From the NCBI GenBank assembly GCA_028671895.1, contig CM053809.1, positions 31,843,501 to 31,907,500 on the forward strand: a stretch of DNA of 64,000 nt, read 5' to 3'. Under the pieces are notes generated by a model. The model saw only the letters and a list, made by a program, of their open reading frames with translations. It was not told where the DNA came from and did not search any database. Within the stretch, counting starts at the first letter, position 1. Every line of letters begins with the position of its first letter. Position numbers and translations under genes: made by a program. Shown in pieces: positions 13,901 to 24,448 of the stretch. The DNA comes from Oenanthe sinensis. Its lineage: Eukaryota; Streptophyta; Magnoliopsida; Apiales; Apiaceae.

Positions 13901-14689
13901 ACAGCTGCTAGATCACCATCTGTGTGATCTGGAAGCAACGATTTCACTGCAGTCAATGCATCTTTAGTAAGGAACCCCTGAGGTGTTCATAATGTTTTGC
14001 ATTAGCTTCCCCCTCATTGGGAAAAAGGTATTAAATTGGAACCAACTCACACTTGACAGCAATCACATAATTAAGTAATCATCTTCAAATACATAATAAA
14101 CTAAAGATGATAAAATCATACAAACAAATTAACCAAAAAACATGAAAAGGTCGAGAATTCGAGTCTCAGACACCAATAATTATTGGGTGGTGTCAACTCA
14201 AGTCCCACATCGAGGAGAGCACGGTTGGATAGCCCAAGTGGTTGAGAACTTATCCTCTGTCGTCCCAGGTGCTGGGTTCGACCCTGGCTCACCCGGGAAT
14301 TTCTTTTCTTTAGAACAGATACTCATTTGTAAGGCTATAAGCCAAATTAGTCCAAAAAAAAAGTCTCACATCGAAGAGATAAGAGAAATTGCTCTTGTAT
14401 ATAAGCAGTCAGTTACAAATCCGTGCGGGCTCGGCCCAGAGCGGACAACATGATAATATCGAGGAGTTAAGGCTTACTTGTGCCCAACTCTAACAAAGAA
14501 GTGCAAGTACAGAACCAGTAGTTTCTTGAAAACCCCACTTGCCATTACACTAAAAACATATAAAAAATTTACCTGGGCAATCTTGCAAACTGCAAAATGT
14601 CCCTCCTTTCCCCAACCCACAACACTAGGAAGCAATAAAACAAGAAAAAATCCACTGCAAGTCAACCACACTTGAAACACTTTTCCCAT
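7921..14689 (-). CDS. ENDO: S1/P1-type endonuclease, ENDO3/4/5-like, tandem copy B (9 exons, 315 aa)
   Basis: Second copy of the S1/P1 nuclease. Exons on the minus strand: 14573-14689, 13803-13977, 13119-13229, 12988-13043, 12181-12264, 11403-11495, 9362-9429, 8451-8524, 7921-8090 (948 nt). The seven internal exons have exactly the lengths of copy A (175, 111, 56, 84, 93, 68, 74). A 25-residue signal peptide precedes W26 and H31 (mature Trp1, His6). Ligand motifs: WADE, LHYVDTP, SHFIGD, QPLH, NLHHVWD. The segment YRNATPGTTLG and EYFLSRLPVVEKRLAQ are close to the Arabidopsis ENDO4 type as I remember it. Copy B has a longer, Asn-rich C-terminus (NLTR... to NNNNIEIM). Intron 5 begins with GC rather than GT (at 12180-12179). 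Introns 1 and 6 carry a SINE and a Mutator-like element that copy A lacks. An upstream in-frame ATG exists at 14761, but the MGK start at 14689 matches copy A. Confidence 0.9.
10148..11124. mobile_element. Mutator-like non-autonomous element (957 bp) with 10-bp target duplication
   Basis: Element 10158-11114 is flanked by perfect 10-bp direct repeats TTTTCATTTT (10148-10157 and 11115-11124). Its ends are long inverted repeats: the left begins GGGTTAAATATCAAAATGG and the right, read on the other strand, begins GGGTCAAGTATAAGAATGG; similarity continues (TCACTGAAGTGAA, ATGTATCA, AGTTAT..G..ATCAGTT, CACTTAA.TGAC) for about 110 bp. Long TIRs with a 9-11-bp duplication are the signature of Mutator-like elements. 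The interior is AT-rich and shows no transposase. It sits in intron 6 of nuclease copy B. Confidence 0.8.
14160..14470. mobile_element. LTR-like retroelement fragment interrupted by a SINE
   Basis: Sequence flanking the SINE reads AGTCCCACATCG, then after the SINE a TATATAAG box (about 14399), and a GC-rich tract gtgcgggctcggcccagagc (about 14423). These resemble promoter and tail motifs of plant LTRs as remembered; ends and target duplication could not be fixed, so the class is tentative. Located in intron 1 of nuclease copy B. Confidence 0.4.
14201..14379 (+). mobile_element. tRNA-derived SINE with polymerase III boxes and target duplication
   Basis: Body about 14219-14361. Box A TAGCCCAAGTGG at 14230-14241 and box B GGTTCGACCC at 14275-14284 are spaced about 34 bp apart, as in tRNA-derived SINEs. 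The 3' end is a run of nine A (14353-14361). Flanking 18-bp direct repeats AGTCCCACATCGAGGAGA (14201-14218) and AGTCTCACATCGAAGAGA (14362-14379) differ at two bases and are the target-site duplication. An open frame across this region (14142-14453) is a by-product, not a gene. Confidence 0.8.
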
Positions 14690-15993
14690 ATCTAATCTGC
14701 TCCTACCAATATTCAAGAAAATATATCTCATAGTTATATAATTGCATATACACATTAGCAAACCAAGATGAACAAGAAAAATGATATAAATTTACATACC
14801 TTAATGGTAAGTAACAGAGAGCCCAGTTGGGGCTTAGCTTGGGATTTTATTGCACAAAGCTCTGAAATTCAAACTCACACGACACTATATTAACTACCTA
14901 ATTCAACTACCTCATTCCAACTCACACGCATGACTAACTGAGTAACGGGGTACTTGTAACTTTAGTCTGCCGAATTATTTGTAAAAAAATATGGCGGATG
15001 GTTAAATATAATTGAAAATAAAGTTATTTATACCTTTTACTGAGGAAGAGTAGAAAGTGTAACAATTGTAACTTAATTTTTATATAAAAAATGATATATT
15101 ACTGCTTAGTTTATTATTGTGAAAATAGTAGTTATATAGTTTTTATTTTTTATAAAATAATTTATTTAATAATTATATCACTTATCTGATCCGCATATGT
15201 CTTGACTTATTTTTTAATAATTTATTTCTCGTTAAATTATTTAAAATTTATAATATTTTTAATTAGCACGGAACAAATGTACAAAATCAAACCGAACTAA
15301 ATTGAATAGGATTGGACAAAAATAAAATTTTATTAAATTAATGAACCAAAGATCGATCATATTATATTAGATCTATAAGCATATACTAATATTTATAATT
15401 TATATAATAAATAATTTTTTCATCTCATTTTAACTGATATTTGACTTTCTGACACACATTAATGTGTTAAAAATAACGTTTATATTTGACATAAAATTTT
15501 AATTCTTTTACTAAATTAAAGTTAAAATTTAAATTTGATATAAATAATAATTATATTTTAATATAAATTTTTTGATACCTCAGTTTTCGTGTTAAAAAGT
15601 CAAAAACAGTTATACTCTCTCTAAATTAAAATTAGGATTTTAAGTATGCTCCCTCTAAATTTTTTAATTTATTTATTTTCATGTAATCCATCTTTTTGAG
15701 AAGATGTAATCTATCTAAAAGAACATAATTGTATACCTAATATTTTTTAAAGGTTCTAACTAAGTGGAGAAAAAAGAATCTTTAGTGGACTATTGCAAGA
15801 GAAAGAGAAGAGTAAACCATTCAACACACGCTAGCCAGCCACCTTCCATATGTCACCCACCTCAAGTCTGCGTATGTATTTACTATATCATTCATATATA
15901 ACACCTGTATACATACACACATATTATTACAATTTACAACCCACTTTTCAAATAAAAGAACAAGACAACCCTTCTCATGCTCTCTCTTTCAAC
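14690..15993. other. Divergent intergenic region: promoters of nuclease B (-) and AGD5 (+)
   Basis: About 1.3 kb with head-to-head genes. The first part is AT-rich with no recognisable gene; 15780-15993 should be the AGD5 promoter and 5' UTR. No clear TATA assignment could be made with confidence. Confidence 0.5.
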
Positions 15994-18900
15994 ATGAACC
16001 ACAAGGCAACAATTTCCAAAGAACTCAATGCCAAACACCAAAAGGTTCCTTTCTGTTCTTTATTCAATATTTCTTTGCTTATTATGATCACCCATCTTTC
16101 TGTTTTTGTATATGTATATATGTAGTTCATGTATGTGCATATGTTTTATTTGTTCTGTTTGATTTATTGTTAATGATTAATACTTAGCTTTGATAAGATT
16201 GAAGTTAAGGGTGTCTATATTTTGATCAAACTTAGATTTTGACTATGATTATATTGAATAAGTTGTACAACTCATTAATATATTTTATATTCTGTTCTTT
16301 TCTTTCTTTGATTATTAACATGCTGAGATACAGAAAGAAAGCATAGGCTAGGAATATGATGATAGTAAGAGCCTTTTTTTTGCACAATTTTTTCAATGAA
16401 CTAATAAGTTGTTTGCTTTTTTATGTGTTCCCCGTAATGCTTTTTCAAATTTTTACGTACTGAAATATGAATAAGAATTGAGTATTTGGTAATTAACATG
16501 ATTAAATTCTAAAAACGGAACCTTCATGCCGGCTATTTTAATTGGTAAAAAAACAAAGCTAGAGTTGGTTCCATTAACTATATAAGTTATTTGTCTTATT
16601 TTTGTATGTTCTCAGTAACAAAGGTGTTGGTGTTATGCCAGGATGTATAACCCCACTATGATGAATTGTAAAGTGTCTCTCTGCTACCAATTCTTGCATT
16701 GATGCGACAGCTGTACATCCAAATTTTATATAATCTGTAGAAGTGTAAATTTAGCCTATTTTATCTTATATCTTGATGCATTATATGGTTGCCCTGGTAT
16801 TAAAGTTTGATCGGTTTTAATTTTTAAATATGTAATCTGATTACTTTGCTTTGGTCCTTCATTAGATTCTTTCACCCTTTGTTTAGGGAAAGTGATACAA
16901 AATTTTACTATATGTCTTCGGCTTGTAATTCTGTTTTCTGGAGAATTGTTTTGTTGTTATTCTCCGGTTAGTTCATCAAAAGATATGGAATTATCTTTGC
17001 CCCATTGTAGTTTTACTATTCTCGTTTGTGTGAAGTCCCTATATCTGCATGTTATAATTTGGACACGTAACGACAAGAAGGCATGGAAGTGCAACACATG
17101 TCAATTTTTCAGTGGGGCTTTTAGTATTTGTATCTAGCATATATGTTATCCCATTTTCATATTTGATTTACTTGTAACATTTTGATTTAGTACACAGAGG
17201 ACAAGTAGGCAATCCAGATGACAAAGTTGTCAAACTAGAAGTAGGATTCTACCCCTTGATCAATAAATTAGAAGATACTGACGAATCTAAATAGTGATAG
17301 AACCGTAGACTGAATGGAATCAACATTGTATCTACAAATTCGCTTATCTTATTCCCCATACTTATTGTAGTTGTATAATATTGCTTGCTTTTTCGTCAGG
17401 CTTAATTTTGATCATTCATGAGTTGATTTTTTTTATCTGGTGAAGAAAATTGTAATATATGCTCTTCTTGTCTTCAGATTCTTGAGGGGCTTCTTAGACT
17501 TCCAGAAAATAGGGAATGCGCAGACTGCAAAAGCATGTAGGTATCTTAGCAAGTGAATTCTAGATACGATGCTCATATGTTGTAATTTAAACCATAATAT
17601 CTATGAATTTAGTGAAAATACAAAGATAGATTAGACAGCATTCAATAATATTAATTACCCCCAACTTACTTCTGCATGATATTATGTAAACTGTAGAGCT
17701 CCAAGATGGGCTAGCGTGAACCTTGGGATCTTTATATGCATGAGATGTTCTGGGATTCACAGAAGCCTTGGAGTACACATATCGAAGGTATATCTCTTTC
17801 TGTACCCCTCTCTGCTGCTGCAGCATATTGTTTATTTCAAATATCTGTTGCTTACATAGTCCAGATACTGTATTATTGGCATACACTTAACGTGCCGCTT
17901 TTACCCCTTTATAATCTTTCTAAAAAAAATTAACTTCCAAATAGTGCATACATACTTATCCGATACAACTACACTATCTTTCGTATTGGTACTGCAGGTA
18001 AGATCTGCTACTCTGGACACATGGCTTCCGGATCAGATTGCGCAGATTCAATGTAAGCTTTTTCTTCGATTAATATTGTAAGTTGTTATTATCAGAAAGA
18101 TGATACATGATTTAGCAATAAAAGAAGGAGAGGATACTTGTTGGTCTCTGTCTGATTTTAGCTTTTTGCAGCCATGGGGAATGCAAAATCAAACAGCTAT
18201 TGGGAATCGGAGCTGCCTCCTAATTATGATAGAGTTAGAATTGAAAATTTCATCCGTGCCAAGTAAATGTTAATTGCTGAATTGCTATTCATATTTTCAT
18301 ATGTAGCTCATTTATCCTGGTATTTGCCTTATGAAGATGGAATTCTTTTTGCTAGGTATAATGATAAGAGATGGATTCCAAGAGATGTAAAGGCAACATC
18401 ATCTGCTAGAGTAAGAGAGGAGAAGCTTCTGATTCATAGAGAAGTTTCTTCGAATACAAGTGACAAGGAACAAGTTAACAGTATTCCAAAGTCTTCTAAC
18501 GAGAGAGGAGACTCCCAGCTGCATAATTCAAATTTAAAGTTGCCGTCTTCCAATAGTCTTGTTCCTCAAAAAGTATTCAACCCGGTAAATAAATTATGGG
18601 TTAGCTAGTACCTTAACTTTCTTTTTTAAATAATTTGCAATCCTCGTTCTGCTTTTTCTAGTTCTTGAGAAAATGGCTAATGTTCTCTGCCCTCACATTC
18701 GTGAATTGTTTTTTTTACAATACAAAGTTTGTATTCTTCTTATGATGGAAGAACTATTAATGATTGTATCTACTTTTCTACATACTGATTATAATACTGT
18801 TACTTATCTGAGTAAGATGCTTATACCAGATTAGTTGCACCAGGAACATCAAAAATTGGAGTCACAAGGCTTAGAGAACAGACTTATGGAAAGGCAATCT

Positions 18901-20819
18901 AATATAATCGCAGTTGTCTCGCCATCCAAGGGTGATCAGGCTACTGATCTTTTCACCTTGCTCCCTGCGAACAACTCTAAAGAACATGGTCAAAAAGTAG
19001 TTGCTCCTGATGAAAATATGAAGATGGAAATACAGTGTATGTCTCTCCTGATGGTTGCAAAATTTGTGACATTACCTATCATTTCTCTGTTTTTGCACTG
19101 AGTTTACCACACTCGTATCTTCGTGCAGTAACGAGTTATGTTAAAATTGACAACTTATATCCCTAAAATTCTATATGATAATTGCAGTGTATGAAGCAGC
19201 ACCTAAAACAGAAGAAACTGTTGTTTCAAAAGAATCTGAAAGCAATATACAAGTTGACCACGGATTTGCGGAATTATTCCAAGGGTTGCAGTGGGTTCCA
19301 CAGCCTATTTCTCATGAATCCCCGAAAGAAGTGCAAACAAAGAAGGTGAGGTCTACAAGATTACACAGTGCTTACTAAATTGAAATCATTGTGACAAAGT
19401 TCATACTTCATACTATGTGCCTCGCCATCGAATACTAGCTTATAATAATATTATATTATTGCATAGTCAAATATAGATTTGCACAGTGAAGAATCACCTT
19501 AGTTTGTATTATGTTTTTTTCATAATCTTTGCAGCCAGGTGTGTCGTCACAATTACCCACGCATCATCCACACTTAGCAACTCAATCTCAACAACAATAT
19601 TTTCCAATATCTAGTGCAGCAACCACTAATGGAGTACCCCAAGCAGGTCCTGGATTCATAAATCAACTTGAGTTTAACGACAGTTATAAGCCGGCTCAGA
19701 ATTGGGGAAACACAGTCAAACCAGTTCCTCCAAAAACGATGCAAGTGGCTGATCAGCCAAAACTTGTTCAGGTTCAACCCATGAATACCTTATATTTTGT
19801 TCTTCAAAATTTTTATTGAAAATTTGAACTATATTTAATGTGTAAACACAGAGGATTCTAACATTTAAAATGTCTTAGTTCTACCTTAAACTATAGCAAA
19901 GCATAAGGTGCCAATTGTTCAGTTGTTTATGGTTTGAAAAATATATTCTTTTGAATGTTAGGGTTTTATATGATCACATCCAAATTGCTGTTTTAACCTC
20001 TATATTTTTGTGACAGATTGGAAATCTTCAACCTTCATATCATGTAGGGAACTCAACATCATATACGAAATCGAGGTATGTATATGCGAAGCATCATCGT
20101 TAATTATCGATACAAATAGAGTCATTTTTCATGTATAGCAACTTCTAGAGTAATACTAGATCAAAAGAACAATTGAACGTAAAAAACTAGTCAATGGGAT
20201 AAATAAAAAAATAGAATAGATTCTAATTATGATTCAGCAAGTCATACACTATGTTTTGATTATTACTGATTCGATCTCATGTTGTAGCATGTACTTAATT
20301 TCTACATTTGTTTCTTCTTTATATTTATACCGATGTGTACTAAAATTATAGTTTTCGTTGCTAGAAGAAAATAGTATCATAGTTTCCGTGAAACATCCAT
20401 TAAACTTCAATTTGTTGTACTATAAGCATCATCATAGCTCGCAACTTTCTGAAAGCACTACCTTGGTTCCATAAAAGAATGGTCCAAGTTTTGCTCTTTT
20501 TGGTCCCATCGATCAAACTTTGCCTAAGATTGTCAACTATCATTAAACGCTTTCAGTTTTGCACTAATTTGAAAATTGGATATTCTAGTAGGTTGAGCAT
20601 AATTTTTCATAATTTAAACATAAACATATCCCTGCACTTGTCAGGTCTATTTCTGGTATGCATTCAGACAAGTTCAACAGAATGCAGCATTCTGTGGGAT
20701 CAGCGAGTCCAATGATTAGGCGTCCGTCAGCATCGACAAGATCACCGATTATTCCAACTCAGCTAGGGGGAGATTATGACTTCTCTTCACTAGTGCAAGG
20801 AATGTTTGGTAAAGGATGA
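15994..20819 (+). CDS. AGD5: ADP-ribosylation factor GTPase-activating protein, AGD5/NEVERSHED type (10 exons, 468 aa)
   Basis: ARF-GAP acting on ARF GTPases at the trans-Golgi network and endosomes. Exons: 15994-16044, 17478-17536, 17697-17787, 17998-18052, 18172-18262, 18356-18584, 18835-19036, 19188-19345, 19535-19771, 20017-20075, 20645-20819 (coding sum 1407 nt; eleven coding blocks). The ARF-GAP zinc finger is complete: C31-x2-C34-x16-C51-x2-C54, with the catalytic Arg finger R59 in HRSLG, followed by SKVRSATLDTWLPDQIAQIQ and the SYWESELPPNYDRV element. The rest is a low-complexity Ser/Pro/Gln linker containing ATDLFTLL, and the C-terminus DYDFSSLVQGMFGKG is diagnostic of the AGD5/AGD15 class. 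The 5' intron after 16044 is 1.4 kb. The exon at 18835 uses the acceptor ttag; the CAG six bases upstream would shift frame and stop. A likely 3' UTR intron acceptor lies near 20879. Confidence 0.88.
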
Positions 20820-22176
20820 AATCCATATATTCTCTCATCCGTAATTTTTTATTTCAATGATTTAATTTGTAACTGCAGATAAATTCAGGCAAAGTTTTTG
20901 CATGTCTGGGAGTATACTGGTGGTTTCTACCAGGTGAACAGTATTTACAGTATTTGGTGAGGAGATGTATCGGTTCAGGTGCCATTAATTTATTTACCTT
21001 GTAAAGGGATTATTATTTTTTGAATGGTAAAAAATACAATTATAGGATTGAATGTATGGAGTTGGCAAAATATATTATTATCTTCAATTTAATAATGATC
21101 TCCCAATAAATTTTGCGGGGACGCTATAAACTAAGTAATAAACATTATGAATATCTTCTTAGATGTTTTTGTGTCGCAATGTAAAAGTAAACTGAATACA
21201 TTTTTTTAGTCATTCGATCAAATTTTATCCTAATTTGACTTTTATTAATAATTGAATTCAGACACATCGCTTTCAGCCTTGGAGGGATCGAGTTCAATAA
21301 GTCAACAACTCAATATTCGTATTTTGAACTAAAATTGTATTCAACCACCATGAATATAGCAAATGCAAATTAATTTCATTTCAAATATAAAGTACATAAC
21401 GAATAAGAAATATTTATGAAATTACCAATGCATGTTTATTCGAATTCATCGAGACTAATGATCTCTTAAATTAGGAGTACATTATAAATACAAGTCAAAA
21501 ATAATAAATTAAAATTTGATCTTAAATTATTATATAGGCTTTATGTAAATAATCTGTCGTATAAAGTGTGCAAATACTTTATCTGATGTAGTGTTTTAGA
21601 ACAATTAGCTTATAACCAAAAAAGTAAGAAATTTATATCATTGAAATATACAAGAAGGTTGAATCGTTACGAAAGTTATATCTATTTTCATTCATTCTTT
21701 TTCTTAGTATAGTTTATTAGGTAATAAATAGTATCCAATCCATTGTTAAATAATTGAGGAAGAATACCTAAAATAAGCTCTTATTCTTACATGAGTATAT
21801 GCATAATTGATAGTTATATTTAAGTTTGGTAATAAGAGGTTGAAAAAATTCGAGCTTATTAAATATTTTATATTTTATAATTAATTTTTACTAAAAAGTA
21901 ATAAATAAGTAGACAGCGAATTAAAATAGTATCTGAAAATATATATTATGATTTATAAATTAGAGATTAAAGATGTTTCAAATATTACTCGTAAAAGGAT
22001 GTTGCTATAATAAGCCTAAAAATAGAGCGAATAGATGCAAGAATAGTTAGCGGGGCCCACAAAGTATTTTTTCGTTTTTGAAAACAGGGGCCCACAGTTT
22101 AAAATCCTAGGCAGTTGTAAAAAGGAAAGCAACAAACCGCGTCCTAAACCCACACTCCAAACCACAAGAAACATTC
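20820..22176. other. Intergenic, AGD5 3' flank to DUF4408 gene
   Basis: About 1.36 kb, very AT-rich. The first ~200 bp should be AGD5 3' UTR. No coding region, tRNA or clear transposon recognised. The segment 22000-22176 presumably contains the promoter and 5' leader of the downstream gene. Confidence 0.45.
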
Positions 22177-22990
22177 ATGGATAGATCCTCAGCAACACTT
22201 GTCCTACTGTTGCTCGTATCATCATCACTCGTCTTGACTTTGTTTATATGTACAGGCATCTATTTAATCAAACAACCTCAACTCCATATCATCTGCCTTT
22301 ATTCCTCCTCCCATCCCATCCTTGTTCTTAATCTCATCATCCTCCTCGTCATCTTCTCCTCTCGATGCTTCCGTATCTCGCGACACACCAATCCTGCTCA
22401 TCATCCACATGATCGCTATCAGTTGCTGTTGCCCGATGACCTGACACAGAGGATCATTCCATTAACCCCCACTTCTCAAGGTATGATTTATCAACGGCTA
22501 CTTTTTTAATTTCTTGTGAATTTTTGTCTTGAAATTATGATTATTAATTTATATAAAATATTTATGTTATTCTCATGTGGATTAAATAAATCTCATTCTT
22601 CCATTTCTATTGCAACTCTAATATTGATATGAACATGACATGATCCAGCTTTATAATAATAATATAATATACACTTGTATTATTACAAATGCAACAGCAG
22701 AAAGAATAGCACAAGCACGTACGAGCAAGACAAAAAAACAAGGGACGTTGGAGAGCACACGGAACACAACAAAGGAAGGTAGTCACCTGAGGCAACTTAA
22801 ACACTCCCATCTTAAGACAGAGGATACTGTTAGACCACCGGAGATATTGACAGAACACAGGAATGATGAGGTCATGAGCTCAACAACGCCGTCCTTGTCA
22901 AGTGCAAAGTTGCGAAAGGAGGTGTCTCTAACTAAGGAAGAAGTGAACCGGCGAGTAGAAAGGTTTATAAGGAAGTTCAATGATGATTAG
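22177..22990 (+). CDS. Small DUF4408/DUF761 (cotton-fibre-expressed) family protein, 2 exons, 197 aa
   Basis: Exons 22177-22480 and 22701-22990 (594 nt), joined in phase 1 (CAA G|AA AGA). The N-terminal half has two hydrophobic stretches (about residues 8-28 and 38-62) suggesting membrane anchoring; the middle is basic and polar; the C-terminus EEVNRRVERFIRKFNDD matches the conserved C-terminal motif of the plant DUF761 family (EEVNRRxEEFIxKFNxxM type), here ending before the usual downstream residues. Biochemical function of the family is unknown. The acceptor has two possible CAG sites (22697 and 22700); the second keeps the frame used here. Confidence is lowered because the N-terminal exon is poorly conserved. 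Confidence 0.65.
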
Positions 22991-23331
22991 TATTTTGTAA
23001 CATAACTGCAAGTAATCTGTAGATAGCAATCTCTGTCACCACTAATATACTACCCCAACTTACATGTTTACCTTGCATCACTCTGTAGTCTTAATACAAT
23101 ACAGTGACGACTACAATATATAAACTTCACTGAAAAAACTATTCGGGTTTGGCAACAAAATCACTTCAATTTGTAACAGGACTCTGCATAATGCAACTCT
23201 TTATGTACATGTCTAAAGCAGTATTTTCCTCATACGGATAATGTACACCACCAGCTATGCTATTTCCTTTTCAGCAAGATTGACCTGAGCTGATTGTTTT
23301 TCACTAGACATGAAACGTCACAACACTGCTT
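22991..23331. other. Convergent intergenic region, DUF4408 gene 3' flank / VAL 3' flank
   Basis: 340 bp between two stop codons on opposite strands; expected to consist of the two 3' UTRs. Nothing else recognised. Confidence 0.5.
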
Positions 23332-24408
23332 TTATCTTTTAGTTTCTGATAAAATTGGAGGTTGTTTTGATCCAGCATTCTGATGACTACTGCCATTACG
23401 CACATCACCCTCAGGGGGAGGTTGCTGAGAGACTATCAAATTTCCTCCCGAGCGTGAGAACTTCTTCAACTTGATAAGGCCTTCAGTACCGTCTTGGAGC
23501 ATCCTAGTGATGCTGCCAGAGTTTAGCACTGGTGACAAATCTTCCTCTCGTTCTGGCTGTATATTGAGGTCGAGCTGATTAGACACTTTCTTCTTGCTTT
23601 GGTCATTGTTGGAACCCTCACCAATCACCAAATTATGGCTGGAACTATTGACACCATCACAAAACATCTGGATATCGTCACCTAATTGTTCAGGCTGTTG
23701 TAGCTTTTGCCGTGCAGTTTCAGCTTTCTCTGATTGTTTTATCTCCCTTCGCAACATCAGTGTTTTAAAACGGCGTTTTACTGTCAAGCAGAGATTACAT
23801 GTACATGTTTGCTTGTGCTTGTGACCCTTACCACTCGGAGGTTGTATGCAAACTATGCAGGAGCAACCAGGTCTATGGCGAGGGTGTTTTGTTGTAGTAT
23901 GCAATAAAGATGACACATAGGCATCTCCATCTTCCTGGATAGCAATGTTAGCAAGCGCGTCTAGCCCTTCTAAAGCCTCAAGTGAATCTGGATCCTCTTT
24001 GTCGGCCTTTATTTTTTTAGCTCCAGCTGCATGACAATAACTTCATCAATTGATATAGGATTAATCCAATCCTGTAAATGAGTTTACTCGATAAAATTCA
24101 CTACTTATCAACGACCACAGTATCGTGAAGTAAACCAGAACAAGTACGTAATACCGTGACCAGTTACATACTAACAAAACAAAAAGAATGGATGACAAAG
24201 ATGCCATTTTCAAACAAGCATTTCATACCTATATTACCTGATGGTAGCAGATCTTCGAGCTCGTCAAGTGTTAATTCTTGATCGACAGAACAAATAGATC
24301 TGGCAGTTAACATGGAGTAAACATAACAAATCAAATCCTGATTAGTGTTAACCAGAACAAGGGATAGGCAATAGTCATCAACCAATACATCTTCCTTCAT
24401 TCTTCGCT

Positions 24409-24448
<40 letters not shown>

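Noticed and set aside
14142..14453. 103-codon open frame on the + strand
   Set aside because: It runs through a SINE with Pol III boxes, an A-run and the flanking LTR-like fragment; not a gene.
18830..18840. Use of the CAG acceptor at 18827-18829 for AGD5 exon 7
   Set aside because: It shifts the frame and reaches a stop codon within 15 codons; the downstream ttag acceptor keeps the frame.
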